A DNA stretch of 64,000 nucleotides from DATMTS01 sp035564555 (GCA_035564555.1 DATMTS010000006.1:36971-100970), one strand, 5' to 3'; positions 32,675 to 42,526 are shown, counted from the first letter of the stretch. Numbers and translations are program-made. Notes: generated from the sequence alone by a model not told the origin.

Positions 32675-33660
32675 GATCCCTGCTTCTTTCCCTCGGTCTG
32701 CTTCTTCGCGCGCGTCTTCGACAACGGCTGCACACGTTGCGTCGTCTTTCTCTCCGCCTCCTCGACGGTGAGCACGGTAGCTCCGCTCTCCGTCACGAGC
32801 TTGCCCTTACGGGCGAGCCGGGCCTCACGGGCCTTCGCCGCATCACTTCCCGGGGTCGGCATGTTGCGGATCACCAGGAACTGCTGTGCCATCGTCCAGA
32901 TGTTCGACGTCAACCAGTAGAACATCACGCCGAGCGGGAAAGCCACGCCGGAGAATAGGAACACGAAGGGGAGCAGGTACAACAGGATGCGCTGTTGCCG
33001 GAACTGCGGGCTGGCTTTGGTCTCCGGCGACATGTTCTTCGACACGATCTGCAGCTGCGTGAAGAACTGCGAAGCAGTCATCAACACGACCATGGTCGCC
33101 GCGATCAACATGACCGAGAGGCTGTACTCCTTGCCGGCCACCATCAGCGTCCACTGGGAACCGAACGACGCGTTCAACGGGGCCCCGAACAGCTTCGCGC
33201 TCCGGAACGAATCGACCAGACCGGCTCCGTTCAAGAGACCGACGGTGTCCTGTCCGCCCTGCGCCTGACTCAGCACATGGAACAGGCTGAAGAACACCGG
33301 CATCTGCAACAGCAGTGGAAGGCAGGAACTCAGGGGATTGGTGCCGGTCTCCTTGTACAGGGCCATGGTCTCGCGCGACATGGCTTCCCGCGAGAACTGG
33401 TCCTTCTTGCCCTTGTACTTGTCCTGGATCTTCTTCAGATGAGGAGCGACCTCGAGCATCCGCCGTTGGTTCTTGATCTGGCGCACGAAGATCGGGATCA
33501 AGGCCGCACGAATCACGATCGTGACGCCGACGATGGAAAGAACCCAGGTGATGCCGCCGGCCGTGTCCAGCCCGATCGAGGTCCAGAGCCAGTGCCAGCC
33601 GATCAACAGGGCCTGAACGACCCACTCGATAGGCCACAGGATCGTGTAGATGAAATCCAT
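32671..33660 (-). CDS. yidC: Membrane protein insertase YidC
   Basis: This 329-residue YidC/Oxa1 protein inserts and folds membrane proteins. It begins MDFIYTILWPIEWVVQALL and contains the conserved hydrophilic-groove Arg in the TIVIRAALIPIF helix, five transmembrane helices overall, and a basic C-terminal tail (about 50 residues) that can contact ribosomes. The ATG at 33660 is preferred; a start at 33708 adds a non-conserved stretch. It is downstream of yidD. Confidence 0.95.
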   Translation of the reverse strand: MDFIYTILWPIEWVVQALLIGWHWLWTSIGLDTAGGITWVLSIVGVTIVIRAALIPIFVRQIKNQRRMLEVAPHLKKIQDKYKGKKDQFSREAMSRETMALYKETGTNPLSSCLPLLLQMPVFFSLFHVLSQAQGGQDTVGLLNGAGLVDSFRSAKLFGAPLNASFGSQWTLMVAGKEYSLSVMLIAATMVVLMTASQFFTQLQIVSKNMSPETKASPQFRQQRILLYLLPFVFLFSGVAFPLGVMFYWLTSNIWTMAQQFLVIRNMPTPGSDAAKAREARLARKGKLVTESGATVLTVEEAERKTTQRVQPLSKTRAKKQTEGKKQGS

Positions 33661-33670
33661 CGTCGAGTAC

Positions 33671-33982
33671 TCAAGCCTTTCCGTGGCCCGCGGCCACGAC
33701 GAATCCAAAACGGGTCACCTGATAACGGCGGCTCCGCCGCTGCGGCACGTCGTCGATGCCGCCCGCCGCCCAAGGGTGACAGCGGATGATGCGCCGCACC
33801 GCCAGCACGGAGCCGACGATCACGCCGTATTGCTGCACGGCCCGCAATGCGTACGCGGAGCAGGAGGGGTAGTACCGGCAGACCTCGCCGTACAGTGGAG
33901 AGATCACCGCCCGGTAAGCGCGCAGCACCAGTACCGCCGCGTTGCGCGGCAATAGTAGAACGGTGCTCAGGGCGGTGCTCAT
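33671..33982 (-). CDS. yidD: Membrane protein insertion efficiency factor YidD
   Basis: This 103-residue peripheral membrane protein assists YidC. The YidD hallmark CRYYPSCSAYALRAV is near residue 35, with RAYRAVISPLYG before and CHPW after. It overlaps rnpA by 4 bp. Confidence 0.95.
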   Translation of the reverse strand: MSTALSTVLLLPRNAAVLVLRAYRAVISPLYGEVCRYYPSCSAYALRAVQQYGVIVGSVLAVRRIIRCHPWAAGGIDDVPQRRSRRYQVTRFGFVVAAGHGKA

Positions 33983-34317
33983 CGGGCGCCTACTCGGTCA
34001 ACGGCTCGGTGGATGTCTTCTTGCAGGGTAGTCCACGGTGCCTGCGCGGCGGCTGGCAGCGCCCGCACCACGACATCGGTACCGGGAGACAACCCAGCCA
34101 CCAGTTCGAATGCGATCGCCTTGAGGCGTCGTCGCACCCGGTTGCGGATCACCGCGTTGCCCACGCCCTTGCCGACGATGAACCCGAATCGGGGCGGGCG
34201 CTCGTCCGCGACGCGTCGCAGATAGGTGATCGTGACGGCTCCGGTGACCCGCGTGCCGCGACGAACCGTGATCCGGTAGTCGTCGCCTCGCACAACCCGG
34301 TTCGCCTTGGCGAGCAC
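33979..34317 (-). CDS. rnpA: Ribonuclease P protein component
   Basis: This 112-residue basic protein is the protein subunit of RNase P, which matures tRNA 5' ends. The RNR signature appears as GNAVIRNRVRRRLK at about residues 53-66. The GTG at 34317 lies 9 bp downstream of the rpmH stop. Confidence 0.95.
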   Translation of the reverse strand: MLAKANRVVRGDDYRITVRRGTRVTGAVTITYLRRVADERPPRFGFIVGKGVGNAVIRNRVRRRLKAIAFELVAGLSPGTDVVVRALPAAAQAPWTTLQEDIHRAVDRVGAR

Positions 34318-34326
34318 CGTGAACGG

Positions 34327-34464
34327 CTAGGCGGAGAGTTCGGTGCGCCCCTTGCGGCGGCGGTGCGCGAGGATCGCGCGGCCGGCGCGGGTGCGCATGC
34401 GCAGACGGAAGCCGTGCACCTTGGCGCGGCGACGGTTGTTCGGCTGGAACGTTCTCTTGCTCAT
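34327..34464 (-). CDS. rpmH: 50S ribosomal protein L34 (bL34)
   Basis: This 45-residue highly basic protein reads MSKRTFQPNNRRRAKVHGF with the conserved FRLRMRTRAGRAIL core. It is the first gene of the rpmH-rnpA-yidD-yidC-jag-rsmG block and is divergent from dnaA across the origin region. Confidence 0.97.
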   Translation of the reverse strand: MSKRTFQPNNRRRAKVHGFRLRMRTRAGRAILAHRRRKGRTELSA

Positions 34465-34908
34465 ATCTCTTCTCCGGTGTCTGTATCGTTCGCAGGCCCG
34501 CACTGAGAGAAATGCCAGTGAGCGGCGGCCATGGATGTTCGCGGGCAGCCGAAACGGCTGAAGTCAACTGATTAAAGCTACGGCGTCGACCGCCGCAGGT
34601 CAAACCGATAACGACCGAAACGTCGATTATCCACAGAATCCCGATCATCCCAAGCACGACACGCCGAGCACCGGTCAGCCCATTCCCCGCGGGAGATTTG
34701 ATGAGTACGGCGGGATTCGTTAGCGTGACATGCAAAGTTATCCCCAGGTCGGGGAGCCGGCGAAGAGAAAGCCCCCGGCTGCGGCTGACCAGCGGTGGAT
34801 AACTCTGTGAATAACCACATCGTGTCCGCGATCCTCGCGGCTCGACGAGCTTCACAACGGGGTGGATCGGCTCAGACGTCGCCGGCCGACACAAGAACGC
34901 GGGGAAGA
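34465..34908. other. oriC: rpmH-dnaA intergenic region, upstream half of the origin
   Basis: This 444-bp noncoding stretch carries DnaA boxes: a perfect TTATCCACA at 34627, TTATCCCCA at 34738, GGTGGATAA at 34794 and TGTGAATAA at 34806. It also contains the divergent promoters of rpmH and dnaA. An upstream GTG at 34795 would extend DnaA through two boxes and is not favoured. Confidence 0.7.
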
Positions 34909-36321
34909 ATGACTGACGGAGACGAATCTCTGAGCGAGGCATGGAGCGCGATCCTCGCGATCCTCGAAACCGACGATCGGGTCACTCCGCAGCTCTACGG
35001 TTTCCTCAGCCTGGTCGAGCCCAAAGGCATCATGGGCGGCACCTTCTATCTCGAGGTGCCCAACGAATTCACCCGCGGAATGATCGAGCAGCGAAGTCGC
35101 GTTCCGCTGCTGAGCGCGATCGGAGGGCTCGACGACTCGTATTCGGTCTCGGGTTTCGCCATCGTGGTCAATCCCGACATCGCAAACCAGGTGCTCGCCG
35201 TCGATCATGATCCCGTCGATCAGTCGTACATCGACACGCCGGCACAGGTCGCCCCCGTCACGGAGATCACAGCAGCACCGCGCACCAGCGACTCCCGGCT
35301 GAATCCCAAGTACAGCTTCGACAACTTCGTGATCGGCCAGTCCAACCGCTTCGCGCATGCCGCGGCGGTCGCGGTCGCCGAGGCGCCCGCCAAGGCATAC
35401 AACCCGCTCTTCATCTACGGCGACTCGGGCCTCGGCAAGACCCACCTGTTGCACGCGATCGGACATTACGCAATCAGCCTGTACCCGGGCATCCGGGTGC
35501 GGTATGTGAGCTCGGAGGAGTTCACCAACGACTTCATCAACTCGATCGCGAACAACCGCGGCTCCTCCTTTCAGGCGCGGTACCGCAATATCGACATCCT
35601 GCTGATCGACGACATCCAGTTCTTGCAGGGCAAGGCAGAGACGCAGGAGGCGTTCTTCCACACCTTCAACACCCTGCACGACCACAACAAGCAGGTGGTC
35701 ATCACCAGCGATCTGCCGCCGAAGCACCTCACCGGCTTCGAAGACCGGATGCGTTCGCGCTTCGAATGGGGCCTCATCACTGACGTGCAGGCCCCCGACC
35801 TCGAGACGCGCATCGCGATCCTTCGCAAGAAGGCGCAGAGCGAGCGAATCCAAGTGCCCGACGAGATCCTGGAATTCATGGCGACCAAGGTTTCCAGCAA
35901 CATCCGCGAGCTGGAGGGAACCCTGATCAGAGTGACCGCGTTCGCGAGCCTGAACAAGACCCCGGTCGACCTGATCCTCGTTCAGACGGTGCTCAAAGAT
36001 CTCATCACCCTGGATGACGACAACGTCATCGCGCCGGTCGACATCATCACGAACACAGCCGACTACTTCAAACTCAGCGTCGACGATCTGTACGGCTCAT
36101 CCCGTTCGCAGGCGATCGCCACGGCGCGGCAGATCGCGATGTACCTGTGTCGCGAACTGACCAACCTTTCGCTGCCGAAGATCGGGCAGTTGTTCGGCAA
36201 TCGCGACCACACCACGGTGATGTACGCCAATAAGAAGATCAGCGAGTTGATGAAAGAACGCCGCTCGATCTACAACCAGGTAACCGAGCTCACCAGCCGG
36301 ATCAAGCAGAACCAGCGCTGA
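34909..36321 (+). CDS. dnaA: Chromosomal replication initiator DnaA
   Basis: This 470-residue AAA+ protein binds DnaA boxes and melts oriC. Walker A GDSGLGKTH is near residue 171, Walker B LLIDDIQFL near 228, and the DNA-binding domain IV ends with GNRDHTTVMYANKKI. The ATG at 34909 follows GGGGAAG and aligns with DnaA domain I (LSEAWSAILAIL). Confidence 0.97.
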   Translation: MTDGDESLSEAWSAILAILETDDRVTPQLYGFLSLVEPKGIMGGTFYLEVPNEFTRGMIEQRSRVPLLSAIGGLDDSYSVSGFAIVVNPDIANQVLAVDHDPVDQSYIDTPAQVAPVTEITAAPRTSDSRLNPKYSFDNFVIGQSNRFAHAAAVAVAEAPAKAYNPLFIYGDSGLGKTHLLHAIGHYAISLYPGIRVRYVSSEEFTNDFINSIANNRGSSFQARYRNIDILLIDDIQFLQGKAETQEAFFHTFNTLHDHNKQVVITSDLPPKHLTGFEDRMRSRFEWGLITDVQAPDLETRIAILRKKAQSERIQVPDEILEFMATKVSSNIRELEGTLIRVTAFASLNKTPVDLILVQTVLKDLITLDDDNVIAPVDIITNTADYFKLSVDDLYGSSRSQAIATARQIAMYLCRELTNLSLPKIGQLFGNRDHTTVMYANKKISELMKERRSIYNQVTELTSRIKQNQR

Positions 36322-36680
36322 CGACGCGATCTTCACACTGTGGATAACCATGTGGAGAATTAACGGATAACACCCTCGTCCATGTGAGGGAATGCCGTCG
36401 AACTGTGAAATCGTGCTCGCGAGAGCACCGACTTCAAGCACCCACCGAGTCGTTCGAACCACACGAACTGAACATCTCACACGCGTGTAGTTCCCGCTCG
36501 CCGATTGCGATCCGGTGAGTTATCCACACTGTCCACATCGGTTAAGACCATTAAGACTTGATTCTTGATTAAGTGGCGATCGACAACCTGAACCCGTCGC
36601 GCCGCCGGCGCAGCGGCGTGCCCCGGGCCACGCGCTAGCATGGTCACGATTCATCCGGCTCGTACGACAGGGGTGCCTTC
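36322..36680. other. oriC: Origin of replication, dnaA-dnaN intergenic region
   Basis: DnaA boxes lie at both ends: TGTGGATAA 36339, TGTGGAGAA 36351, then TTATCCACA 36520 and CTGTCCACA 36529. An AT-rich stretch at about 36540-36576 (repeated TTAAGA/TTGATT) follows and is a candidate DNA-unwinding element. TAGCAT at 36636 is a possible dnaN -10. In actinobacteria the functional origin usually maps here. Confidence 0.8.
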
Positions 36681-37826
36681 GTGAGGTTTCAAGCCAACCG
36701 CGACGTGTTGAGCGAAGCGGTTTCGTTCGCCGTCAAGCTCCTGCCTCAACGCACCACACTGCCGATTCTGAGCGGCGTGCTGATCAAGACGACGGACACC
36801 GGAATCTCGCTGTCGTCGTTCGACTACGAGGTCTCGGCACAGACCGAGATCGCCGCAGAGGTCGAAGAGCCGGGCGTGGTTCTCGTGTCAGGCCGATTGC
36901 TCGCCGAGATCGCCGCGAAGCTGCCGAATGCGCCCGTGCGGTTCAGCACCGAGGAGTCGCGCATCACCGTGAGCTGCGGAACCGCCAATTTCACGCTTCT
37001 CTCCATGCCTGTGGAGGAATATCCGACGCTTCCGCAGATCTCCGAACAGTCCGGACTCATCCCGGCGGAGGACTTCGCGACCGCGGTGTCGCAGGTTGCG
37101 GTTGCGGCATCCCGGGACGACGTGACACCCGTGATCACCGGCGTGCAGTTGGAGATCGCCGACAACACGATCAGCCTCGTCGCCACCGACCGCTACCGCG
37201 TCGCGGTGCGCGAGATCGATTGGGACGGCTCGAACGGCGGTGTGCAGAACGCGACAGCACTCGTGCCGGCCCGCACCCTGCAGGAGATCGGAAAGACACT
37301 GGGGCACAGCGGAACCATCGGTGTGGCGATCACGAATAAGGACGACCGTGAGCTCATCGCATTCACTGCGGAGAAGAAGACCGTCACATCCTTGCTGATC
37401 AAAGGCAATTTTCCGCCCGTGAAACGACTGTTCCCCGAGACGGTGGACAACTACGCGGTGATGAACACGGCAGACCTGATCGAAGCGACGCGCCGAGTCT
37501 CCCTCGTGCTCGAGCGAGAAGCGGCATTGCGCTTCACGTTCACGGTCGACGGCCTCACTCTCGAGGCGATCGGATCCGAGCAGGCGCAGGCCTCCGAAAC
37601 CATCGACGCTCTCCTGACCGGTCAAGACACCGTCGTCTCGCTCAAACCGCAGTTCCTGCTCGACGGCCTCGGTGCCGTGCACTCGGAATTCGTCCGTATC
37701 TCGTTCACCAAGACCGAGAACCCGAACAAGCCGGGGCCCGTGTTGATCACCAGCCAGACCAGTCGCGAACAGTCCGGCAACGACAACTACAAGTACCTGT
37801 TGCAGCCGAACCTGCTGCTGCGCTGA
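36681..37826 (+). CDS. dnaN: DNA polymerase III sliding clamp (beta subunit)
   Basis: This 381-residue ring-forming clamp tethers the polymerase. All three clamp domains are present, from MRFQANRDVLSEAVSFAVKL to the C-terminal YLLQPNLLLR. It starts with GTG at 36681. Confidence 0.97.
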   Translation: MRFQANRDVLSEAVSFAVKLLPQRTTLPILSGVLIKTTDTGISLSSFDYEVSAQTEIAAEVEEPGVVLVSGRLLAEIAAKLPNAPVRFSTEESRITVSCGTANFTLLSMPVEEYPTLPQISEQSGLIPAEDFATAVSQVAVAASRDDVTPVITGVQLEIADNTISLVATDRYRVAVREIDWDGSNGGVQNATALVPARTLQEIGKTLGHSGTIGVAITNKDDRELIAFTAEKKTVTSLLIKGNFPPVKRLFPETVDNYAVMNTADLIEATRRVSLVLEREAALRFTFTVDGLTLEAIGSEQAQASETIDALLTGQDTVVSLKPQFLLDGLGAVHSEFVRISFTKTENPNKPGPVLITSQTSREQSGNDNYKYLLQPNLLLR

Positions 37827-37856
37827 CAGGCGAAGACGAGCAAGAAAGGCATCTCC

Positions 37857-38744
37857 ATGCACATCGGTTTGGTCGGTCTCGGCAAAATGGGCAAGAACAT
37901 GCGCAGCCGCCTCGAGAACAAGGGCATCGAGGTCACCGGGTACGACACGAATCCCGACGTGTCCGATGTGGCGACGTTGGCAGACCTGGTCGCGTCGCTG
38001 CCCGCTCCGCGCACGGTTTGGGTGATGGTGCCGGCCGGCAAGGTCACCGACGCGGTGATCGCCGATCTGGAGCCGCTGCTGGAGAAGGGTGATCTCGTCA
38101 TCGACGGCGGCAACTCCCGGTTCACCGACGACTTCGCCCACGCCGCACAACTGAAGCCGAGAGGAATCGACTTCATGGATGCCGGCGTCTCCGGCGGTGT
38201 GTGGGGTCTGGACAACGGGTACGGGCTCATGGTCGGCGGCAGCAATGAGCAGGTGGAACGCGTGATGCCGGTCTTCGACGCCCTGCGCCCCGACGGACCG
38301 CGCGAAGAGGGTTTCGTGCACGTCGGCGAGGTGGGTGCCGGCCACTACGCCAAGATGGTGCACAACGGCATCGAATACGCACTCATGCAGGCGTACGCCG
38401 AGGGGTATGAACTGCTGGATACTCGCACCGATCTGGTCAAAGACGTCACGGGAACCTTCAAGGCGTGGCAACGTGGCACCGTCGTGCGGTCGTGGCTGCT
38501 CGAACTGCTGGTGCGAGCGCTCGAGCAAGACCCGGAGTTCGACCACATCGAGGGTTACGTCGAGGACTCGGGTGAGGGACGCTGGACGGTGGAGGAGGCG
38601 CTGAACAACGCCGTGCCGATGCCGACCATCAGCGCATCGATCTTCGCCCGCTTCGTCTCCCGCCAGGAGGACTCGCCGGCGATGAAGGCCGTCGCGGCTC
38701 TGCGCAATCAGTTCGGCGGCCATGCCGTGAAGGCCGTCGACTAG
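37857..38744 (+). CDS. gnd: 6-phosphogluconate dehydrogenase, decarboxylating (short form)
   Basis: This 295-residue enzyme of the pentose phosphate pathway makes ribulose-5-phosphate. The dinucleotide motif GLVGLGKMGKNM is at residues 4-15, the substrate motif DGGNSRF near 85, and GVSGGVWGLDNG near 112. It is the short GntZ/YqeC-type form, about 300 residues. Its position between dnaN and recF is a known actinobacterial arrangement. ATG at 37857. Confidence 0.93.
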   Translation: MHIGLVGLGKMGKNMRSRLENKGIEVTGYDTNPDVSDVATLADLVASLPAPRTVWVMVPAGKVTDAVIADLEPLLEKGDLVIDGGNSRFTDDFAHAAQLKPRGIDFMDAGVSGGVWGLDNGYGLMVGGSNEQVERVMPVFDALRPDGPREEGFVHVGEVGAGHYAKMVHNGIEYALMQAYAEGYELLDTRTDLVKDVTGTFKAWQRGTVVRSWLLELLVRALEQDPEFDHIEGYVEDSGEGRWTVEEALNNAVPMPTISASIFARFVSRQEDSPAMKAVAALRNQFGGHAVKAVD

Positions 38745-38747
38745 CCG

Positions 38748-39911
38748 TTGCATGTCACGCACCTGTCTCTGACCGATTTCCGCAACTACGAGCGGGCCGA
38801 GGTTCCGCTGGTTCCCGGCGCGAACCTGTTCGTCGGCAGCAATGGGCAGGGCAAGACGAATCTGGTCGAGGCGCTCGGCTACCTCAGCACGCTCTCCTCG
38901 CACCGGGTGAGCGCCGATACCGCGATGATCCGCCAGGGACGTGATTCCGGCGTGGTGCGAGCCCGCGTGGCGCACGGCGGTCGAGAGCTGTCGCTGGAAC
39001 TGCAACTGAACCGCTCCGCGGTCAACCGTGCGCAGGTCAACCGCTCCCAGATCAAGCCGCGTGAGATGCCGCGGTATTTCTCCAGCGTGCTGTTCGCTCC
39101 GGAGGATCTGGCGCTGGTGCGCGGTGAACCGGGCGTGCGCCGCCGGTTCACGGATCAACTGCTCGTGCAGCGAACGCCTCGCCTGGCCGGCGTGCTCTCG
39201 GACTACGAACGGGCGCTGAAGCAACGGAACTCGCTATTGAAATCCGCTCGGTCATCGGGGGTGCGAGGGTCGCAGCTGAACACTCTCGACATCTGGGATG
39301 AACGCTTGGTCGAACTCGGATCGAAGATCATCGATGCCCGGCTGGCGCTGCTCGCCGACCTCGCCGAGCCGGTACGGCAGGCGTATCGTTCGGTTGCCGG
39401 TGACGACCACCATCCGGTACTGATCCCCCAACTGAGCATCCGTGGCGCCGCGGTCGATGATGACGATGCGCCGGCGATCCCTGCGATCGACTCGACGAAC
39501 GGAGACACGGTGCAGGAGTTCCGCGCCGCGCTCGCGGCTCTGCGCCGGCGCGAGTTGGAGCGCGGGGTGACCCTTGCGGGCCCGCACCGCGACGACGTGC
39601 TGTTCGAACTGAACGACCTGCCTGCCAAGGGCTACGCGAGCCACGGCGAGTCCTGGTCGTTCGCGCTCGCCCTCAAGCTGGCATCGGCCGAACTTCTGCG
39701 TCACGAGGCGGCCGGCGGGGATCCGGTTCTGGTGCTCGACGATGTCTTCGCCGAATTGGACCAGAGCCGCCGGCGCAAGCTGGCCGGCGCGGTGGCCGGC
39801 TATGAGCAGGTACTGATCACCGCCGCCGTGCTGGAGGACGTTCCTTCCGAACTGACAGCGCACACCGTGCGCATCCGGGCCGGCCGGGTGTTGGATGAGA
39901 CAGATGAGTGA
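38748..39911 (+). CDS. recF: DNA replication/repair protein RecF
   Basis: This 387-residue SMC-like ATPase helps load RecA at gaps. Walker A GSNGQGKTNL is near residue 27, the signature region GPHRDD near 283, and Walker B LVLDDVFAELD near 327. The TTG at 38748, 3 bp after the gnd stop, is the best start (MHVTHLSLTDFRNY). Confidence 0.95.
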   Translation: MHVTHLSLTDFRNYERAEVPLVPGANLFVGSNGQGKTNLVEALGYLSTLSSHRVSADTAMIRQGRDSGVVRARVAHGGRELSLELQLNRSAVNRAQVNRSQIKPREMPRYFSSVLFAPEDLALVRGEPGVRRRFTDQLLVQRTPRLAGVLSDYERALKQRNSLLKSARSSGVRGSQLNTLDIWDERLVELGSKIIDARLALLADLAEPVRQAYRSVAGDDHHPVLIPQLSIRGAAVDDDDAPAIPAIDSTNGDTVQEFRAALAALRRRELERGVTLAGPHRDDVLFELNDLPAKGYASHGESWSFALALKLASAELLRHEAAGGDPVLVLDDVFAELDQSRRRKLAGAVAGYEQVLITAAVLEDVPSELTAHTVRIRAGRVLDETDE

Positions 39912-40392
39912 AGCCGTCGAGGTCTACCTGCGCCTGAAGGTGCTGTTCGGCGGCGCCGATTCGGTTCCGAGAACCCGACGGCCCTCACGGGACCGGCCGT
40001 CGCGCGGCGGCGCCGATGCCGTGCCATTCGGACCGGGCCGCGATCCGCGCGGTCTCGGCTCGGTGATCGATTCGCTCAGCAGCGAACTCGGCTGGACCTC
40101 ACCGCTCGCCCAATCGGAGTTGCTGCTGTCGTGGTCCGACCTCGTCGGCGCCGAAACGGCCGCGCACTCCAGCCCGGCGGGCATCACGGATGGCGTTCTG
40201 ACGGTGCGATGCGACTCGACGGGGTGGGCGACGCAGTTGCGCATCATGCGCACGCAGATCCTGGAGCACATCGCCTCCCGGTACCCTGCCGCCGGCATCG
40301 ACTCGATCCGTTTTCAGGGGCCCGACGTCCCGTCCTGGAAAAAGGGCCCCAGGTCGATTCCAGGGCGGGGTCCGCGCGATACCTACGGTTGA
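39904..40392 (+). CDS. DUF721 domain protein (DciA-like)
   Basis: This 162-residue basic protein has a disordered Arg/Pro-rich N-terminal region and a KH-like DUF721 domain (SELLLSWSDLVGAETAAHS, then LTVRCDSTGWATQLR). DUF721 proteins of the DciA group load or help the replicative helicase. The recF-DUF721-gyrB neighbourhood is conserved. ATG at 39904 overlaps the recF stop; 39895 is an alternative. Confidence 0.85.
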   Translation: MSEAVEVYLRLKVLFGGADSVPRTRRPSRDRPSRGGADAVPFGPGRDPRGLGSVIDSLSSELGWTSPLAQSELLLSWSDLVGAETAAHSSPAGITDGVLTVRCDSTGWATQLRIMRTQILEHIASRYPAAGIDSIRFQGPDVPSWKKGPRSIPGRGPRDTYG

Positions 40393-40468
40393 GGATGCTT
40401 TTCTGGTCACCGAGGCTGATTCATCGCGCCAGACGGGCGAATAGGCGGTTTTCACAGTGCGCTCTTGG

Positions 40469-40474
40469 TAGAAT
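40469..40474 (+). promoter_or_regulatory. Putative -10 (TAGAAT) of gyrB
   Basis: TAGAAT lies about 43 nt upstream of the gyrB ATG at 40517, giving a normal leader with AGGAG at 40500. No clear -35. Confidence 0.45.
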
Positions 40475-40516
40475 GGAAAGTCACATTAAGTGTGCGGTCA
40501 GGAGCCCGATTTTCAG

Positions 40517-42526
40517 ATGACGATGGAACCGAAGACGGCCCGCGAGAAAAACCAAGAGAAGAACAACAAAGACTACGGTGCGAGCCAGATTCAGGTTCTC
40601 GAGGGACTGGAAGCCGTTCGCAAGCGCCCCGGAATGTACATCGGTTCGACCGGACCTCGGGGTCTGCATCACCTGGTCACCGAGATCGTCGATAACGCGG
40701 TCGACGAATACCTCGCCGGTCAGGGCGACCTCATCGTCGTGACGCTGACGAAAGACGGCGGCGTTCGTGTCGTCGACAACGCGCGCGGCATTCCCGTTGA
40801 CATCCACGAGCCGGAGGGCATCTCCACGGTAGAGCTCGTACTGACGGTGCTGCATGCCGGCGGAAAGTTCGGCGGCGGGGGTTATGCCGTCTCCGGCGGC
40901 CTGCACGGTGTCGGATCCTCGGTCGTGAACGCCCTCTCGACTCGACTCGACGTCGAGGTCAAGCGCCAGGGTCATCTGTGGAAGCAGAGCTACCGCGACG
41001 GGACGCCGCAGTCGCCGCTGACGCAGGGCGAGGAGACCGACGAGACCGGAACCACGATCACCTTCTGGCCGAGTGCCGAGATCTTCGAGACCGTCGAGTT
41101 CGAGTATGAGACGCTGCGCACCCGGTTCCAGCAGTACGCGTTCCTGAACAAGGGCCTCACCATCGAGTTGCACGACGAGCGCGAGACCGAGTCGCTTGAC
41201 GACGAGGGCGATCCCGTTCAGGGCCGCAGCGACGTCTATCTCTATCAGCGCGGTCTCGAGGACTACGTCGAGTACCTCAACAACACCAAGCGCGCCGAGG
41301 TCGTCAACGAGGAGATCATCTCGTTCGAGTCGGAGGACACCGATCGCAAGATCGCGCTCGAAGTGGCCATGCAGTGGACCACCGGCTACACCGAGAGCGT
41401 GCACACTTACGCGAACACGATCAACACGCACGAGGGTGGAACGCATGAAGAGGGGTTCCGCGCTGCGTTGACCACGCTCGTGAACCGGTATGCGCGCGAG
41501 AAGGGCATTCTGAAGGAGAAGGACGACAACCTCTCCGGCGAAGACGTGCGCGAAGGTCTGACGGCCGTGATCTCGATCAAGCTGGCCGAGCCGCAGTTCG
41601 AGGGCCAGACGAAGACCAAGCTCGGCAACACCGAGGCGAAGGCGTTCGTGCAGAAGGTCGTGGGCGATCAACTCGGCGACTGGTTCGACCGCAATCCGAT
41701 CCAGGCGAAGGACATCATCCGCAAGGCACTGCAGGCGGCGACCGCGCGGATGGCGGCACGGAAGGCACGGGAGACCGCTCGACGCAAGGGGCTGCTGGAA
41801 GGCGGCGGGATGCCCGGGAAGCTCCGGGACTGCCAGTCGAAGGATCCGGCGGCGTCGGAGATCTTCATCGTCGAAGGCGACTCGGCAGGTGGCTCCGCCA
41901 CCCAGGGTCGCAACCCGATGACCCAGGCGATCCTGCCGTTGCGCGGCAAGATCTTGAACGTCGAGAAGGCCCGGCTCGACCGCGCGCTGGCGAACAACGA
42001 AGTGCAGGCCATGATCACGGCGTTCGGTGCCGGAATCGGCGAAGACTTCAACCCCGAGAAGGCGCGCTATCACAAGATCGTGCTGATGGCCGACGCCGAC
42101 GTCGACGGCCAGCACATCACGACCCTGTTGCTCACTCTCGTCTTCCGCTACATGCGGCCGCTCATCGAGATGGGCTACGTCTATCTCGCACAACCGCCTC
42201 TGTACCGGCTGAAGTGGTCGAACTCCGACCACGAATACGTCTATTCGGACAAAGAGCGAGACGCGCTGCTGGCCGACGGCATCGCCTCGGGCAAGCGCAT
42301 CCCGAAAGACAACGGCATCCAGCGGTACAAGGGCCTCGGTGAGATGAGCTACCAGGAGTTGTGGGAGACCACGATGAACCCGGAGACCCGTACTCTGCTG
42401 CAGGTGACGATGGAGGATGCCGCGGCGGCCGACGAGATCTTCGCGACCCTGATGGGCGAAGACGTGGAGTCACGGCGGCATTTCATCCAGAAGAACGCGA
42501 AAGACGTGCGGTTCCTGGACATCTAG
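40517..42526 (+). CDS. gyrB: DNA gyrase subunit B
   Basis: This 669-residue ATPase subunit contains the GHKL domain (KRPGMYIGST, GGLHGVGSSVVNALS) and the TOPRIM motifs EGDSAGGSA and DADVDGQHI, ending with the QRYKGLGEM segment. ATG at 40517 follows AGGAG; a GTG at 40490 is possible. No intein is present. Confidence 0.97.
   Translation: MTMEPKTAREKNQEKNNKDYGASQIQVLEGLEAVRKRPGMYIGSTGPRGLHHLVTEIVDNAVDEYLAGQGDLIVVTLTKDGGVRVVDNARGIPVDIHEPEGISTVELVLTVLHAGGKFGGGGYAVSGGLHGVGSSVVNALSTRLDVEVKRQGHLWKQSYRDGTPQSPLTQGEETDETGTTITFWPSAEIFETVEFEYETLRTRFQQYAFLNKGLTIELHDERETESLDDEGDPVQGRSDVYLYQRGLEDYVEYLNNTKRAEVVNEEIISFESEDTDRKIALEVAMQWTTGYTESVHTYANTINTHEGGTHEEGFRAALTTLVNRYAREKGILKEKDDNLSGEDVREGLTAVISIKLAEPQFEGQTKTKLGNTEAKAFVQKVVGDQLGDWFDRNPIQAKDIIRKALQAATARMAARKARETARRKGLLEGGGMPGKLRDCQSKDPAASEIFIVEGDSAGGSATQGRNPMTQAILPLRGKILNVEKARLDRALANNEVQAMITAFGAGIGEDFNPEKARYHKIVLMADADVDGQHITTLLLTLVFRYMRPLIEMGYVYLAQPPLYRLKWSNSDHEYVYSDKERDALLADGIASGKRIPKDNGIQRYKGLGEMSYQELWETTMNPETRTLLQVTMEDAAAADEIFATLMGEDVESRRHFIQKNAKDVRFLDI

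Noticed and set aside
34795..34908. 38-residue N-terminal extension of DnaA
   Set aside because: It would read through two DnaA boxes and is not conserved; ATG 34909 has a good Shine-Dalgarno and aligns with domain I.
36888..39224. 778-codon open frame antisense to dnaN, gnd and recF
   Set aside because: It is an antisense shadow created by GC-rich codon bias. It has His/Arg/Asp-rich composition, no family resemblance, and the sense genes are certain.
40481..42232. 583-codon open frame antisense to gyrB
   Set aside because: Codon-bias shadow of gyrB with no motif.
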